A stretch of 64,000 nucleotides of DNA from the NCBI GenBank assembly GCA_963755435.1, contig CAVWJX010000003.1, forward strand, positions 682,001 to 746,000. The letters run 5' to 3'. Below the pieces are notes generated by a model that worked only from the letters and a program-made list of their open reading frames with translations, did no database searches and was not told where the DNA came from. Numbering within the stretch: position 1 is the first letter of the stretch; every line of letters starts with the position of its first letter. Source of the DNA: AP-15 sp963755435 (lineage in GTDB: Bacteria; Pseudomonadota; Alphaproteobacteria; ATCC43930; CGMCC-115725). Shown piece after piece: positions 11,549 to 21,478 of this stretch. A program made the translations under genes and the position numbers.

Positions 11549-12755
11549 CTACCATAGCGAGCGGATCGCGAAGCGACGCGGCTTGGCGGCGCTCGCGGCG
11601 CGCCCGGAGACGAGCTCGGCGAGGTGGCGCAATTCGTGCACCACCGGGCTGCGCGGCGCGGCGAGCGGCAGCGGCTGACCGGTATTGATCGCCGCACCGG
11701 CCGATTTCGGATCGAACGAAATGGTCATGTCGAACGGCCGGCCGACCCCTTTGGTAAATTCGCTGGCGCCGATCAGCGCGCGGCTGCCGCTGGCCCCGGC
11801 CTCGACCAGCCAGAGGCGGACCTGCGGCGCCTGCTCGCGCATCAGGGTTTGCAGGCGGATCGTGTCGCGCAACCCGGCAAGGCTGCGCTCGCACAGCATG
11901 ACGAGGTGGCTCGCCGCCCCGAGCACGACCCGCTGCACCGGGGTGGCGCCGCGCGGCACGTCGACCACGACCCGCGGGAATTTGCGGCGCAGCTCGTAGA
12001 GCAGCATGTCGATCGCGCCGCCGTCGATCGCCAGGTGTTGGGCCACCGACGCCTCGGTCGCCAGCACCCGCAAATTGTCGGTGATCTTGACCATCGCCCG
12101 CTCGATGAACAGGCTGTCGATGCGCGAGGGCTGCTCGAGGGCCTCGAACAAGCCGCTGCCGGGCTCGGTATCGAGCTTGAGCGCGACGGTGCCGAAATGC
12201 AGGTCGAGATCGAGCAGCGCAGTGCGTTCGGCGTGCTCCTCGGCGAGCAGCCAGGCGCAGCCGACCGCGGCGGTGGTGGCGCCGACCCCGCCGCGGCTGC
12301 CGATGAACGCGATCAGCTGGCCGAGGCCGGCCTCGCCCTTTGCCGCCTGGCCGTCGGGCTGCTTTTGCAGCAGCGCGGCCAGCGCATCGCGGGTCGGCGG
12401 CTTGACCAGGTAGTCGGTGGCGCCGGCCGCCAGCAGGTCGCGATAGAGCGCCACGTCGTTGACCGCGCCGAGCCCGATCAGCGCCAGATCGGCGCCGCCG
12501 ACGGCGCGCGCCGCGGCGATCTCGACGATCGGCGCCGGCAGATCGGAAATGTCCAGCAGCAGGATGCGCGGCGCCAACCCGGAGCGGATGCGGCGCAACG
12601 CCAGATCGGCGGTCTCGCTGATCGACAAGTTCGTCATCCAATTGCAGCTCGCGGATCACCCCGTCCAGGCGGTCGAGGGTCGACTGATCGTGGGTGACGG
12701 CGAGGATGCCCTCGCGCGCGGGTTTGGCCGCGGTAGCTGTAGGTGAGGACTTCAC
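11549..12755 (-). CDS. cpaE: CpaE/TadZ, pilus-localisation ATPase, N-terminal frameshift
   Basis: The main frame (12637 down to 11549, 362 residues) contains a receiver-like N-terminal domain (RILLLDISDLPAPIVEIAAA, YLVKPPTRDALAALL) and a ParA/MinD-like ATPase with the deviant P-loop FIGSRGGVGATT typical of CpaE, then LLDLDLHFGTVALKLD. A GTG at 12755, overlapping the cpaD stop as GTGA, opens the likely true N-terminus (ILAVTHDQSTLDRLDGVIREL) in another frame; the two join near 12625 by a one-base indel. CpaE places the Tad machinery at the cell pole. The C-terminus (FAIRSLW) ends in ATGGTAG, the motif amplified downstream. Confidence 0.9.
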
Positions 12756-13445
12756 TGGCCGCCGGCTCCGGTCGCTCCGCGCCGAAGCCAGCGCCGCCTC
12801 CGCCTGATCCGACCGGCGCCAATTCGGCCTCGGGCCGGCAGCGGGTAGCTCTTGTCTTTAAGGTAGCGGTCGACCGCGGCAGCGGCGGGCTCGCCATCGG
12901 CCTGCCGCCAGCGGCGCGGCCGCCGGCGAGATCGCCGGGGCTGGCCACCATCAGCCCGAGATCGACCGCAGTAGCGCAGCCGAAATTGCTGGTCGGCGCG
13001 TTGGAGAAATCACTGGCAGTCGCGCATGCTCCAATTCGGGCACGCCGGCAGGGTCACGGCGTAATGCCCGACCGATGACGATCGCGCGGTTCGGCGGCAC
13101 GCCGGCGAGCGGATGGGCGTCAGCGACGATGCCCCAGCGCAACAGCTTGCTCGAAATCGCGGCACTGCGCGCTGCGGACAGCGCCGGCGTTCCGGCAGCG
13201 GCGATCTCGACGCGGTCGGCCGGGCGGATCGCGCCGTCGGCGACGAGACGGTCGAGCCGCAGATCTTCGCCGCGGGTGAGCCGGGCCGAGCCGGGGGCGA
13301 ACGCGAATGCCGCCGTGCTGGTGGCGCGCGTCGACCCGCAGCCGGGCCGGCGCCTCGGTTTTGGTGTATTCGGCAACGCCGGGAACGCAGCCGGCGAACA
13401 GCGGGAGCAGTGGCGAGCGCGAAAGGGAGGCAGATGCTTACGCAT
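12752..13445 (-). pseudogene. cpaD: CpaD/TadB-locus pilus lipoprotein, several frameshifts
   Basis: The protein is recognisable but spread over several frames. One frame gives the lipoprotein signal LLPLFAGCVPGVAEYTKTEAP; another gives AFAPGSARLTRGEDLRLDRLVADG and LLRWGIVADAHPLAG; another gives HYAVTLPACPNWSMRDCQ; another DFSNAPTSNFGCATAVDLGL MVASPGDLAGGR; another AAAAVDRYLKDKSYPLP. The order and spacing match CpaD, an outer-membrane lipoprotein of Tad systems carrying a conserved CP-W...NFGCA region. At least four indels are needed. Its final TGA overlaps the cpaE GTG start. Conservation in every piece argues for recent damage or read errors. Confidence 0.8.
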
Positions 13446-13456
13446 GGCCCGACCCC

Positions 13457-14943
13457 TCAATTCAGCCGGAACCCGGCGGGCCCGATCAGGCCCGAGCCGC
13501 CGGCGCCGAGCGGCCCGCGAGTTGGGCCTGGCAGGCTCTGCCGCCAGGTGTCGCCCCACAGCACCTGCTGGGCGTCATGCGGCGCCGCAAAACCATCGAT
13601 CGGGGTCGCCAGTGCGGTCGCCGTCGGCTGGACCAGGTAGGGGGTGACAATGATCACCAGCTCGCTCTCGTTGTGCTGAAACTTGTTCGAGCGGAACAAG
13701 CGCGCCAAGGATCGGGACGTCGCCGAGCCACGGTACCTTGTTGATAGGTCCTGCGAGTTGTTGTGCATAAGTAGCCCAGCGAGCGCGAAGCTTTGCCCGC
13801 TGGCGAGCTCGACCGTGGTTTCGGCACGGCGCACCGTCAGGGCTGGGATAACAAACCGTTCTCGGTCATTGCGTTCGCGTAATCAAGCTGGCTGACCTCG
13901 GGCGGACCCGCAGGCTGAGATGGTCGGCGTCGATGATCGTCGGCGTGAAAGCCAGCTGGACGCCGTATTGCTGAAGGTGAATCGTGTACTGTCTGAGCAC
14001 TCCTGTACCAAACCGATTGACGACGGGTACCGGAAATTCGCCGCCGGCGAGGAAACTCGCGGTCTGGCCGGAGACGGCGGTCAAGATTGGGCTCGGCGAA
14101 AACCGTCACGAACCCTTCGGTGGCCAGGGCCTCGACTGTGACGCTGATAGCATTGGCAGAGGGAAACATTCCGAGCGTCAGAAAATTGTTGGCGGAATTA
14201 ACCCCGCCAGTATCGATTGCATGTTGGGACTTGTGCCGGAGGTCATGCACGGGGTGTTGCGGAATTGGCAGAACTGAATGTTACTTGCCCGAAGCCGACC
14301 TTGCTCCAATCGACGCCGATCTGTTTCAAGATGTTGCGGTCGACCTCGGCAATCCGAACACGCAGATCGACCTGGTTCGGGGTGACCACCGAGAGGCGGT
14401 TGAGGACTTTGGCGCTCTTGACCCCGCCGGTAATCGCCGCGGCCAGGGTCGCGGCCTTTTGCGCCTGTCCGGCGCTGGCGACGGCACCGCTCAGCACCAG
14501 GTTCGAATCGATCTGGCTGACCGAGATCGCGTTGCCGGGCACCAGCTGGTTGAGCGAGCGGCGGAACTGCGACAGGTCGAAGGCGACCCGGACCTGCGGC
14601 GTTGAGCAGCACCTGATCGTTGGCGTCGACCGCGTAGACCACAGTCTGGCCCGGCGCTTTGGCGGTCAGATAGACGAGGGTCGGCGACTTGACCTGCACG
14701 TCGGCGATATCGGGATTGGCGACAAAGACGGTGCTGGCCGCCCGCGGCAGCCGGATCAACGTGCCGCCGCCGATTTCGAGACGCGATCGGCCGGCCATTG
14801 GCCGGGATCAGGGTGGCCTCGCCGGAAGCGGCGGGAGCCGGAGCGGCGGCGCCCGGGCTTGCCGCCGGCGCGGCGATGCCGGCGGCGGCGAACCCCAGCC
14901 ACAACACCGCCGCAGCAAGACCGGCGCGGGGGGCGGGATGCAT
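13457..14943 (-). pseudogene. cpaC: CpaC/RcpA, Tad secretin, many frameshifts
   Basis: The ATG at 14943 overlaps the cpaB stop (TGATG). Fragments in changing frames follow in the correct order for a Tad secretin: signal peptide AGLAAAVLWLGFAAAGIAAP; N0/BON part IRLPRAASTVFVANPDIADVQV and VVYAVDANDQVLLNA; VPGNAISVSQIDSNLVLSG; VDLRVRIAEVDRNILKQIGVDW; ISVTVEALATEGFVTVFAEPNL; SFLAGGEFPVPVV; YGVQLAFTPTIIDADHLSLRV; LASGQSFALAGLL; NKVPWLGDVPILGAL; SELVIIVTPYLVQP. At least seven frame changes occur, several within 100 bp. CpaC would form the outer-membrane pore. As written, no functional protein can be made. Confidence 0.86.
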
Positions 14944-15857
14944 CAGGAACCTCGCGAGCCGAGTTGCGACGAGACAGATGTACCATTGTTGCCATTTCCG
15001 CGCAATATGGTTACCGTACTATCGTCATGGTTTCGGCTTGAAACCCGGGGCAGGATCTGGCTATCGAGGGTGAAGCTGCCGGCCGGCGGATCAATCGCCG
15101 GATCGACCGGTGCCGGGGCCGGGGGATCGATCCCCGGATCGACCGGCGAGGTGCTGGCGGTGGCGGCCAGGCTGCGCAGGCTCAGCGACAGCTTGCCGAT
15201 GTCGCCGGCCACCGCGACGATCTCGCTCTGCTTCGGCGTGACCTCGAAGGTCACGGTGCGCGCCACCACCGGCAGACCCTTGCTGTCGGGCTGCTGATCG
15301 ACGGCGATCACGCGCAGGTTGCGCAGCACGGTCTCGGCCGCCTTGTGCTGGCTGCCATTAGGGTTGGGCCCGTCCTGCGGTACTGGCAAGGTCATCAGCA
15401 GGTCGACCCGGTCGCCGGGCAGGACAAAACCCGAGACATCGGCGGTCGCGTCGACCGGGACCGAGACCGCGCGCATGCCCGGATGCAGTACGGCAGCGAG
15501 AAAGCCATGCTCGCCCGGCTTGACGATCTTGGTTCTGATGATCGGCTCGCCGGCGACGAACGGCTCGCGCGCAACCGAGCCGAGCAGCGCTTTTTCCGGC
15601 CCGCCGCCGGCCAGAATGTAATCGCCGATTATGCCGGCCTGGGGCCACGGACGCGCCGCCAGATCGGTCGGCTGCAAGATGTGGCCGCGGGCGATCGCGA
15701 CGCGGGCAACGAGGATCGATTTCTGCGGCGCCGGCCGCGGTGCGGGTGCCGCGGCGACAATCGCCGACCGCTGCACCAGGCGGGCGCGCACCAGGAGTGC
15801 GGTGCCGCCGGCCAGCACAAGGGCGATTGCGAACAGGGCGAGGGTGCGCAGGCGCAT
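14943..15857 (-). CDS. cpaB: CpaB/RcpC, Tad pilus assembly protein with SAF domain
   Basis: A 304-residue protein with one N-terminal membrane segment (LALFAIALVLAGGTALLV) and a periplasmic SAF domain (ILVARVAIARGHILQPTDLAARPWP, then GFVLPGDRVDLLMTLP). RcpC/CpaB stabilises the secretin and interacts with CpaC in the periplasm. The C-terminal part has a short proline-rich internal repeat, PVDP(G/A)IDPPA, twice. The gene is intact, unlike the adjacent cpaC, to which it is coupled by a TGATG overlap. Eight bases separate it from cpaA. Confidence 0.93.
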   Translation of the reverse strand: MRLRTLALFAIALVLAGGTALLVRARLVQRSAIVAAAPAPRPAPQKSILVARVAIARGHILQPTDLAARPWPQAGIIGDYILAGGGPEKALLGSVAREPFVAGEPIIRTKIVKPGEHGFLAAVLHPGMRAVSVPVDATADVSGFVLPGDRVDLLMTLPVPQDGPNPNGSQHKAAETVLRNLRVIAVDQQPDSKGLPVVARTVTFEVTPKQSEIVAVAGDIGKLSLSLRSLAATASTSPVDPGIDPPAPAPVDPAIDPPAGSFTLDSQILPRVSSRNHDDSTVTILRGNGNNGTSVSSQLGSRGS

Positions 15858-15865
15858 CGCAGAAA

Positions 15866-16411
15866 TCAGCTAAAATGGGGTTGCAGGGTTGCCGCCAGCG
15901 CCGCCGCGGCGATGGCCACCCCGTAGGGCACCGGCGTCCGGGGCACGGCATTGCCGCCGCTGATCGGGACCGCGCCGGCGCGCCGGGCGGCGAGCCGGGC
16001 GCCGAGCGGGGTCAGCAGGAACAGGGCCAAGAGCCCGCCGATCAGCGCGGTCATGACCAGCAATGGCGGAACCGCCTCGGCCCCGGCCCACAGGCTCGCC
16101 GCGGCCAACAGCTTGACGTCGCCGCCGCCGATCAGCCCGCGGGCAAACAGCAGCGCGCCGCCGGCGAAGACCGCGGCTGCGCAGCCGACCGTCGCGAGCG
16201 CGGCGGAGACCGCCTGCGAGCCGGTCTCCAGATCAAGGAGCCACAGCACGCACAATCCGCCGACCAGCGGGTTGGGAATCACCAGGCGGCGCCAATCGAC
16301 GATCGCGGCGGCGATCATCAGCGCGGTGAAGCCGGCGAGCCACACCGGGTGTGGAACCATCGTCATCAGCGGCACATCGCTGCGGTGCAATGGCTGGCGC
16401 CGGAATTCCAC
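15866..16411 (-). CDS. cpaA: CpaA/TadV prepilin peptidase
   Basis: Up to 181 residues, almost wholly hydrophobic, of the type IV prepilin peptidase A24 family. The two catalytic aspartates of this family are visible in AAIVDWRRLVIPNPL and in the GxGD-like motif GGGDVKLLAAA. It lacks the N-terminal methylase domain of PilD, as expected for TadV. Starts at 16411, 16366 or 16360 are all possible; the later ones put the first membrane helix (VWLAGFTALMIAAAIV) closer to the N-terminus. First gene of the minus-strand tad operon. Its expected substrate gene (flp pilin) is not visible in this window. Confidence 0.9.
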   Translation of the reverse strand: MEFRRQPLHRSDVPLMTMVPHPVWLAGFTALMIAAAIVDWRRLVIPNPLVGGLCVLWLLDLETGSQAVSAALATVGCAAAVFAGGALLFARGLIGGGDVKLLAAASLWAGAEAVPPLLVMTALIGGLLALFLLTPLGARLAARRAGAVPISGGNAVPRTPVPYGVAIAAAALAATLQPHFS

Positions 16412-16595
16412 GACCCAGCGAACGTGGCGGCGGCGGGTGGGCGCGAAGGCGGCGGCCGACCAGGCATGACGGGCTCCGAGGGCGACGATCGATGGGACCC
16501 CGATCCTCGGAGCGATTGCCTAAGAAGCAGTTAAGAGCGCCGGTTTTCGCCGTGGCGCCGCATCGAGGCTGCTGCCCGCGGCGATGCTGCGGTGC

Positions 16596-16632
16596 GCCGT
16601 TGCGCTGGGCCGTTGCGTTGGGCCGTTGCCGG
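16596..16632. repeat. 13-bp tandem repeat, about 3 copies, downstream of yejF
   Basis: Units gccgttgcg(c/t)tgg are repeated two to three times in the 234-bp gap between the cpaA start and the yejF stop. No gene was found in the gap. Confidence 0.8.
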
Positions 16633-16645
16633 GGCGCGGCGTCGA

Positions 16646-18283
16646 TCAGGCGGCGGCCGGGGCGAGGTCGAAGGCGGCGGCCATCAGCGCACGGGTGTAG
16701 GGATGCCGCGGCTCGGTCATGATCTGCTCGGCCGGCCCGGCTTCGACGATGCGGCCATCCTTCATCACCATGATCTGGTGCGCCAGCGCGCGGATCACCC
16801 GCAGATCGTGGCTGATGAACACATAGGCGAGGCCGTGGCGCGCCTGCAAATCGCGCAGCAGATCGACGATCTGCGCCTGTACCGACAGGTCGAGCGCCGA
16901 GGTCGGCTCGTCGAGCACGACCATGCGCGGCTTCAGCACCAAGGCGCGGGCGATGGCGACGCGCTGGCGCTGGCCGCCGGAAAATTCGTGCGGATAGCGG
17001 TCGGCGGCGGCGGGATCGAGCCCGACCTCGGCGAGCGCCTCCAGGATCACCCGCCGGCGCTCGGCGGCGCCCGGCGCGAGCTGGTGGACTTTCAGCCCCT
17101 CTTCGACGATCTGCGCCACCGAGAGCCGCGGCGAGAGGCTCGAAAACGGGTCTTGAAAGACGATCTGCATTTCCCGGCGCAGCGGCCGCAGCTGGCGCTG
17201 GCTCAAGGCCGCGATGTCGCGGCCGGCGAAGCGGATCTCGCCCTCGGCCGCGGTCAGGCGCAGCAAGGCCAGGCCGAGCGTGGTCTTGCCCGAGCCGCTC
17301 TCGCCGACGATGCCGAGGGTCGACCCGGCGCGGACCGAGAGCGAGACGCCATCGACCGCCTTGAGGTGGCCCTTGACCCGGCGCAGCAGGCCCCGGCGCA
17401 GCGCAAACCACACGCGCAGCGCCCGCGCCTCGAGCAGCACCGGCGCTGCCGGGTCGGCGGCTGCGGCCCGGCCCTTGGGCTCCGCCGCCAGGAGCCGGCG
17501 GGTGTAGGGATGGCGCGGCCGGTCGAAGATCGCCTCGGTCGGGCCGGTCTCGACGATCTCGCCGCCAGTCATCACCGCGACCCGCTCGGCCATCCGGCGC
17601 ACGATGGTCAGGTCGTGGGTGATCAGTAGGAGCGCCATGCCGAAGCGGTCGCGCAGATCCTTGAGCAGCTGGAGGATATGCGCCTGGATGGTCACGTCGA
17701 GCGCCGTCGTCGGCTCGTCGGCGATCAGCATGTCGGGCTCGTTGGCGATCGCCATCGCGATCATGACCCGCTGGCGCTGGCCGCCCGAGAGTTGGTGCGG
17801 GTAGGCGTCGAGCCGGCTCTCGGCGTCGGGCAGGCCGACCAGACGGAGCAGCTCGAGGGTACGCACCCGGGCCGCCCGCGCCGACATGCGGCGATGCACC
17901 AGCAGGATCTCGGCGATCTGGCGCTCGAGGGTGTGCAGCGGGTTGAGCGAGGTCATCGGCTCCTGAAAGACGATCGCGATGCGGTCGCCGCGGACCCGGC
18001 GCAGCGCTTCGGGGTCGGCGCCGACCAGCTCCTCGCCGGCGAAACGGATGCTGCTCCCCGGCCCGTGCATGGCGAGCGGGTAGGGCAACAGCTGGAGCAA
18101 GGAGAGCGCGGTGACGCTCTTGCCGGAGCCGCTCTCGCCGACCAGGGCCAGGGTCTGGCCGCGATCGAGCGAGAACGAGACGCCCTTGACCGCCTCGACC
18201 GGGGGCGCGCCGCCGCGTCCGGCAAAGGTGACGCGGAGATTTTGGACCTCGAGCAGCGGCGCGATGCCGGCGGCCTCGCTCAC
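16646..18283 (-). CDS. yejF: YejF-like ABC transporter, fused twin ATPase
   Basis: A 545-residue protein with two complete ABC domains. Domain 1 has Walker A GESGSGKS, signature LSGGQRQR and ADEPTTALD; domain 2 has GESGSGKT, FSGGQRQR and LDEPTSALD. The fusion of DppD-like and DppF-like halves is characteristic of YejF, which energises peptide uptake (in E. coli microcin C and oligopeptides) through YejB/YejE. It lies 13 bp after yejE, same strand. No yejA (binding protein) or yejB (second permease) is adjacent, so partners must be encoded elsewhere or the system is incomplete. Confidence 0.92.
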   Translation of the reverse strand: MSEAAGIAPLLEVQNLRVTFAGRGGAPPVEAVKGVSFSLDRGQTLALVGESGSGKSVTALSLLQLLPYPLAMHGPGSSIRFAGEELVGADPEALRRVRGDRIAIVFQEPMTSLNPLHTLERQIAEILLVHRRMSARAARVRTLELLRLVGLPDAESRLDAYPHQLSGGQRQRVMIAMAIANEPDMLIADEPTTALDVTIQAHILQLLKDLRDRFGMALLLITHDLTIVRRMAERVAVMTGGEIVETGPTEAIFDRPRHPYTRRLLAAEPKGRAAAADPAAPVLLEARALRVWFALRRGLLRRVKGHLKAVDGVSLSVRAGSTLGIVGESGSGKTTLGLALLRLTAAEGEIRFAGRDIAALSQRQLRPLRREMQIVFQDPFSSLSPRLSVAQIVEEGLKVHQLAPGAAERRRVILEALAEVGLDPAAADRYPHEFSGGQRQRVAIARALVLKPRMVVLDEPTSALDLSVQAQIVDLLRDLQARHGLAYVFISHDLRVIRALAHQIMVMKDGRIVEAGPAEQIMTEPRHPYTRALMAAAFDLAPAAA

Positions 18284-18296
18284 CGAACTGCCCCGC

Positions 18297-19379
18297 TCAC
18301 AGGGTCACCTTGCGCGGATCGAAGGCGTCGCGCACCGCCTCGCCGACGAAAATCAGGAGGCTCAGCATCAGCGCCAGGGTGACGAAGGCGGAAAGGCCGA
18401 GCCACGGCGCCTGCAGATTGGCCTTGCCCTGGGCCAGGAGTTCGCCGAGCGAGGCCGAGCCCGGGGGCAGACCAAAGCCGAGAAAATCGAGCGAAGTCAG
18501 GGTGGTGATCGAGCCGTTCAGGATGAACGGCAGAAAGGTGATGGTCGCCACCGTGGCGTTGGGCAGCACATGGCGCAGGATGATGACCCGGTCGGGAACG
18601 CCGAGGGCGCGGGCGGCGCGGACATAGTCGAAATTGCGCGCGCGCAGGAATTCGGCGCGCACCACGTCGACGAGGCTCATCCAGGAAAACAGCAGCATCA
18701 GGCCGAGCAGCCACCAGAAATTGGGCTCGACAAAGCTCGCCATGATGATCAGCAGGTAAAGCACCGGCAAGCCCGACCAGATCTCGATAAAGCGTTGAAA
18801 GCCGAGATCGACGAGGCCGCCGAAATAGCCCTGGACCGCGCCGGCGGCGACCCCGATCAGCGACGACAATAGGGTCAGGGTCAGGCCGAACAGCACCGAG
18901 ATGCGAAAGCCGTAGATCAGCCGGGCCAGGACATCGCGGCCCTGATCGTCGGTGCCGAGCCAGTTGACCCGCGACGGCGGCGACGGCGCCGGGCTCGGCA
19001 GATTGTAGTTGATCGTGTCGTAGTGGAACGGGATCGGCGGCCACACCATCCAGCCCTTGGCGCGGATCAGCTTTTGTACTTCCGGATCGCGATAGTCGGT
19101 CTCGGTCGGAAACACGCCGCCGAATGCGGTCTCCGGATAGTTCGTCAGAATCGGGAAGTACCAGCCGCCATCGAAATGAACCAGGATCGGCCGGTCGTTG
19201 GCGATGAACTCGGCGAACAGCGACAGGATGAACAGCGCGAGGAAGATCCACAGCGACCAGAAGCCGCGCCGGTTGGCCCGAAAGCTGTCGAGCCGGCGCC
19301 GGGTCAACGGCGAGATCGGCCGCCCGAGAAAACGGTCGGGCGCGGGTGCGTGTGCTGCGGGTGACGCTTGCGCCGTCAT
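18297..19379 (-). CDS. yejE: YejE-like ABC transporter permease
   Basis: A 360-residue inner-membrane permease of the DppC/OppC group. The N-terminal part with RPISPLTRRRLDSFRANRRGFWSLW and a long periplasmic insertion (GGVFPTETDYRDPEVQKLI, HYDTINYNLPSPAPSPPSRVNWLGTDDQGRD split by the first loop) is typical of YejE rather than DppC. The EAA loop region reads YVRAARALGVPDRVIILRHVLPNA. ATG 19379 gives the usual YejE start; longer in-frame starts have no similarity. It is the first gene of a two-gene unit with yejF, and nothing resembling yejB precedes it. Confidence 0.91.
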   Translation of the reverse strand: MTAQASPAAHAPAPDRFLGRPISPLTRRRLDSFRANRRGFWSLWIFLALFILSLFAEFIANDRPILVHFDGGWYFPILTNYPETAFGGVFPTETDYRDPEVQKLIRAKGWMVWPPIPFHYDTINYNLPSPAPSPPSRVNWLGTDDQGRDVLARLIYGFRISVLFGLTLTLLSSLIGVAAGAVQGYFGGLVDLGFQRFIEIWSGLPVLYLLIIMASFVEPNFWWLLGLMLLFSWMSLVDVVRAEFLRARNFDYVRAARALGVPDRVIILRHVLPNATVATITFLPFILNGSITTLTSLDFLGFGLPPGSASLGELLAQGKANLQAPWLGLSAFVTLALMLSLLIFVGEAVRDAFDPRKVTL

Positions 19380-19450
19380 GTTTTCGACCAGGCTCCCCGC
19401 CCGCTGCTGCCGAGCGGGAAAATCCGGCAAGCCACGTTTTTGCCGGTCCG

Positions 19451-19594
19451 GTCATTCCGGGGCTCGGCGCAGCCGAGAGCCCGGAACCCATGCGCACCGA
19501 TTTTTGCCGGGCGATCGCCGGCGCCTTTTCCGATTCTCGGCGGACCGTGTTCATAGGTTCCGGGCTCGGCCCTCGCGTGCCGCCCCGGAATGAC
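19451..19594. repeat. REP-like inverted-repeat element of about 144 bp
   Basis: The left arm (19451-19488, gtcattccggggctcgg...) and the right arm (19556-19594, ending gccccggaatgac) are inverted copies of one another. The left arm is itself a hairpin, CCGGGG-CTCGGC-gca-GCCGAG-agCCCGG. The spacer between arms is about 67 bp and has no evident gene. The 269-bp gap upstream of yejE contains nothing else recognisable. Such nested palindromes are common extragenic repeats in alphaproteobacteria. Confidence 0.72.
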
Positions 19595-19648
19595 GATTAC
19601 TAGACGATAGTCGTTTATCCTCGTGCCCAAACAGCCCCGGGGCCAGCC

Positions 19649-19936
19649 GTGTCGTACTTCGTCTACCTCTTGGCCAGCCGCAGACATGGAACACTGTATC
19701 TCGGCGTCACTCGTGATCTTGTTCGCCGCGTCGCTCGGCACAAGGCGAAGGTCGTTCCTGGTTTTACTGCACAATACGGCATCGACCGCTTGGTTTGGTT
19801 TGAGGTGTACGAGGATCCTACTGCCGCGATCAGTCGCGAGAAAGCTGTCAAGAAATGGCGGCGGGATTGGAAGATCCGCTTGATCGAAGCGCACAATCCA
19901 GAATGGCGCGATCTGTTTCTGGCGATTTCGGGATGA
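19649..19936 (+). CDS. GIY-YIG nuclease-superfamily protein (UPF0213/YhbQ-like)
   Basis: A 95-residue protein starting at GTG. The family motif is VYLLAS (replacing the GIY half), followed by TLYLGVTRDLVRRVARHK, with the YIG position read as YLG. VWFEVYEDPTAAISREKAVKKWRRDWKIRLIE matches the C-terminal part of small bacterial GIY-YIG proteins. These stand-alone domains are presumed DNA nucleases but their role is not known. Slightly lower GC than neighbours. It converges on asd. Confidence 0.88.
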   Translation: MSYFVYLLASRRHGTLYLGVTRDLVRRVARHKAKVVPGFTAQYGIDRLVWFEVYEDPTAAISREKAVKKWRRDWKIRLIEAHNPEWRDLFLAISG

Positions 19937-19984
19937 TGATCCTTCGGTTTCCCGCAGAGTCGCCTGCCGCCGACGGTGCCAACC

Positions 19985-21055
<1,071 letters not shown>

Positions 21056-21154
21056 GGTGCGACTCCGCAGCCAAAAGGAGTGAGGAATGGCTGCTGACTT
21101 ACGATGCCGCCCCCGGCTTTGCAAGCGCCCCCGGCTCCTTAAACGCCCCGGGTC

Positions 21155-21478
21155 ATGACCTATCCCCAATTCTGGCGGCGCTATCTGGCCGCGCATCGCG
21201 ACCCGCGCACCCGCGCCCTGCATTATGTGGGCAGCCTGTTCGGGCTGGCGGCGCTGGTCCTGGCCGGCGTCACCCGCGACTGGCGCTGGCTGGTCGCCGC
21301 ACCGCTTGTCGGCTACGCGCTGGCCTGGCTCGGCCATTTGGCTTTCGAGCACAACCGGCCCGAGACCTTCGGCCATCCGGGCTGGTCGCTGTTGAGCGAC
21401 ATGCGCATGCTCGGGCTGTTCCTGTCCGGAAGACTCGGCCGCGAATTGGCCCGCGCCGAGACGGGAGGCGAGCGATGA
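21155..21478 (+). CDS. Mpo1-like (DUF962) membrane protein
   Basis: A 107-residue protein with the Mpo1/DUF962 signature: FWRRYLAAHRDPRTRALHYVGS and HLAFEHNRPETFGHPGWSLLSDMRML, plus two hydrophobic spans (FGLAALVLAG and WLVAAPLVGYALAWLG). The yeast homologue Mpo1 is an Fe(II)-dependent dioxygenase of 2-hydroxy fatty acids; the conserved histidines here (LHYVGS, GHLAFEHN) fit metal binding. Its stop overlaps the next start as ATGA, so it is probably co-translated with the AhpD-like protein. An imperfect 18-bp repeat (21109-21151) lies just upstream of its ATG. Confidence 0.85.
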   Translation: MTYPQFWRRYLAAHRDPRTRALHYVGSLFGLAALVLAGVTRDWRWLVAAPLVGYALAWLGHLAFEHNRPETFGHPGWSLLSDMRMLGLFLSGRLGRELARAETGGER

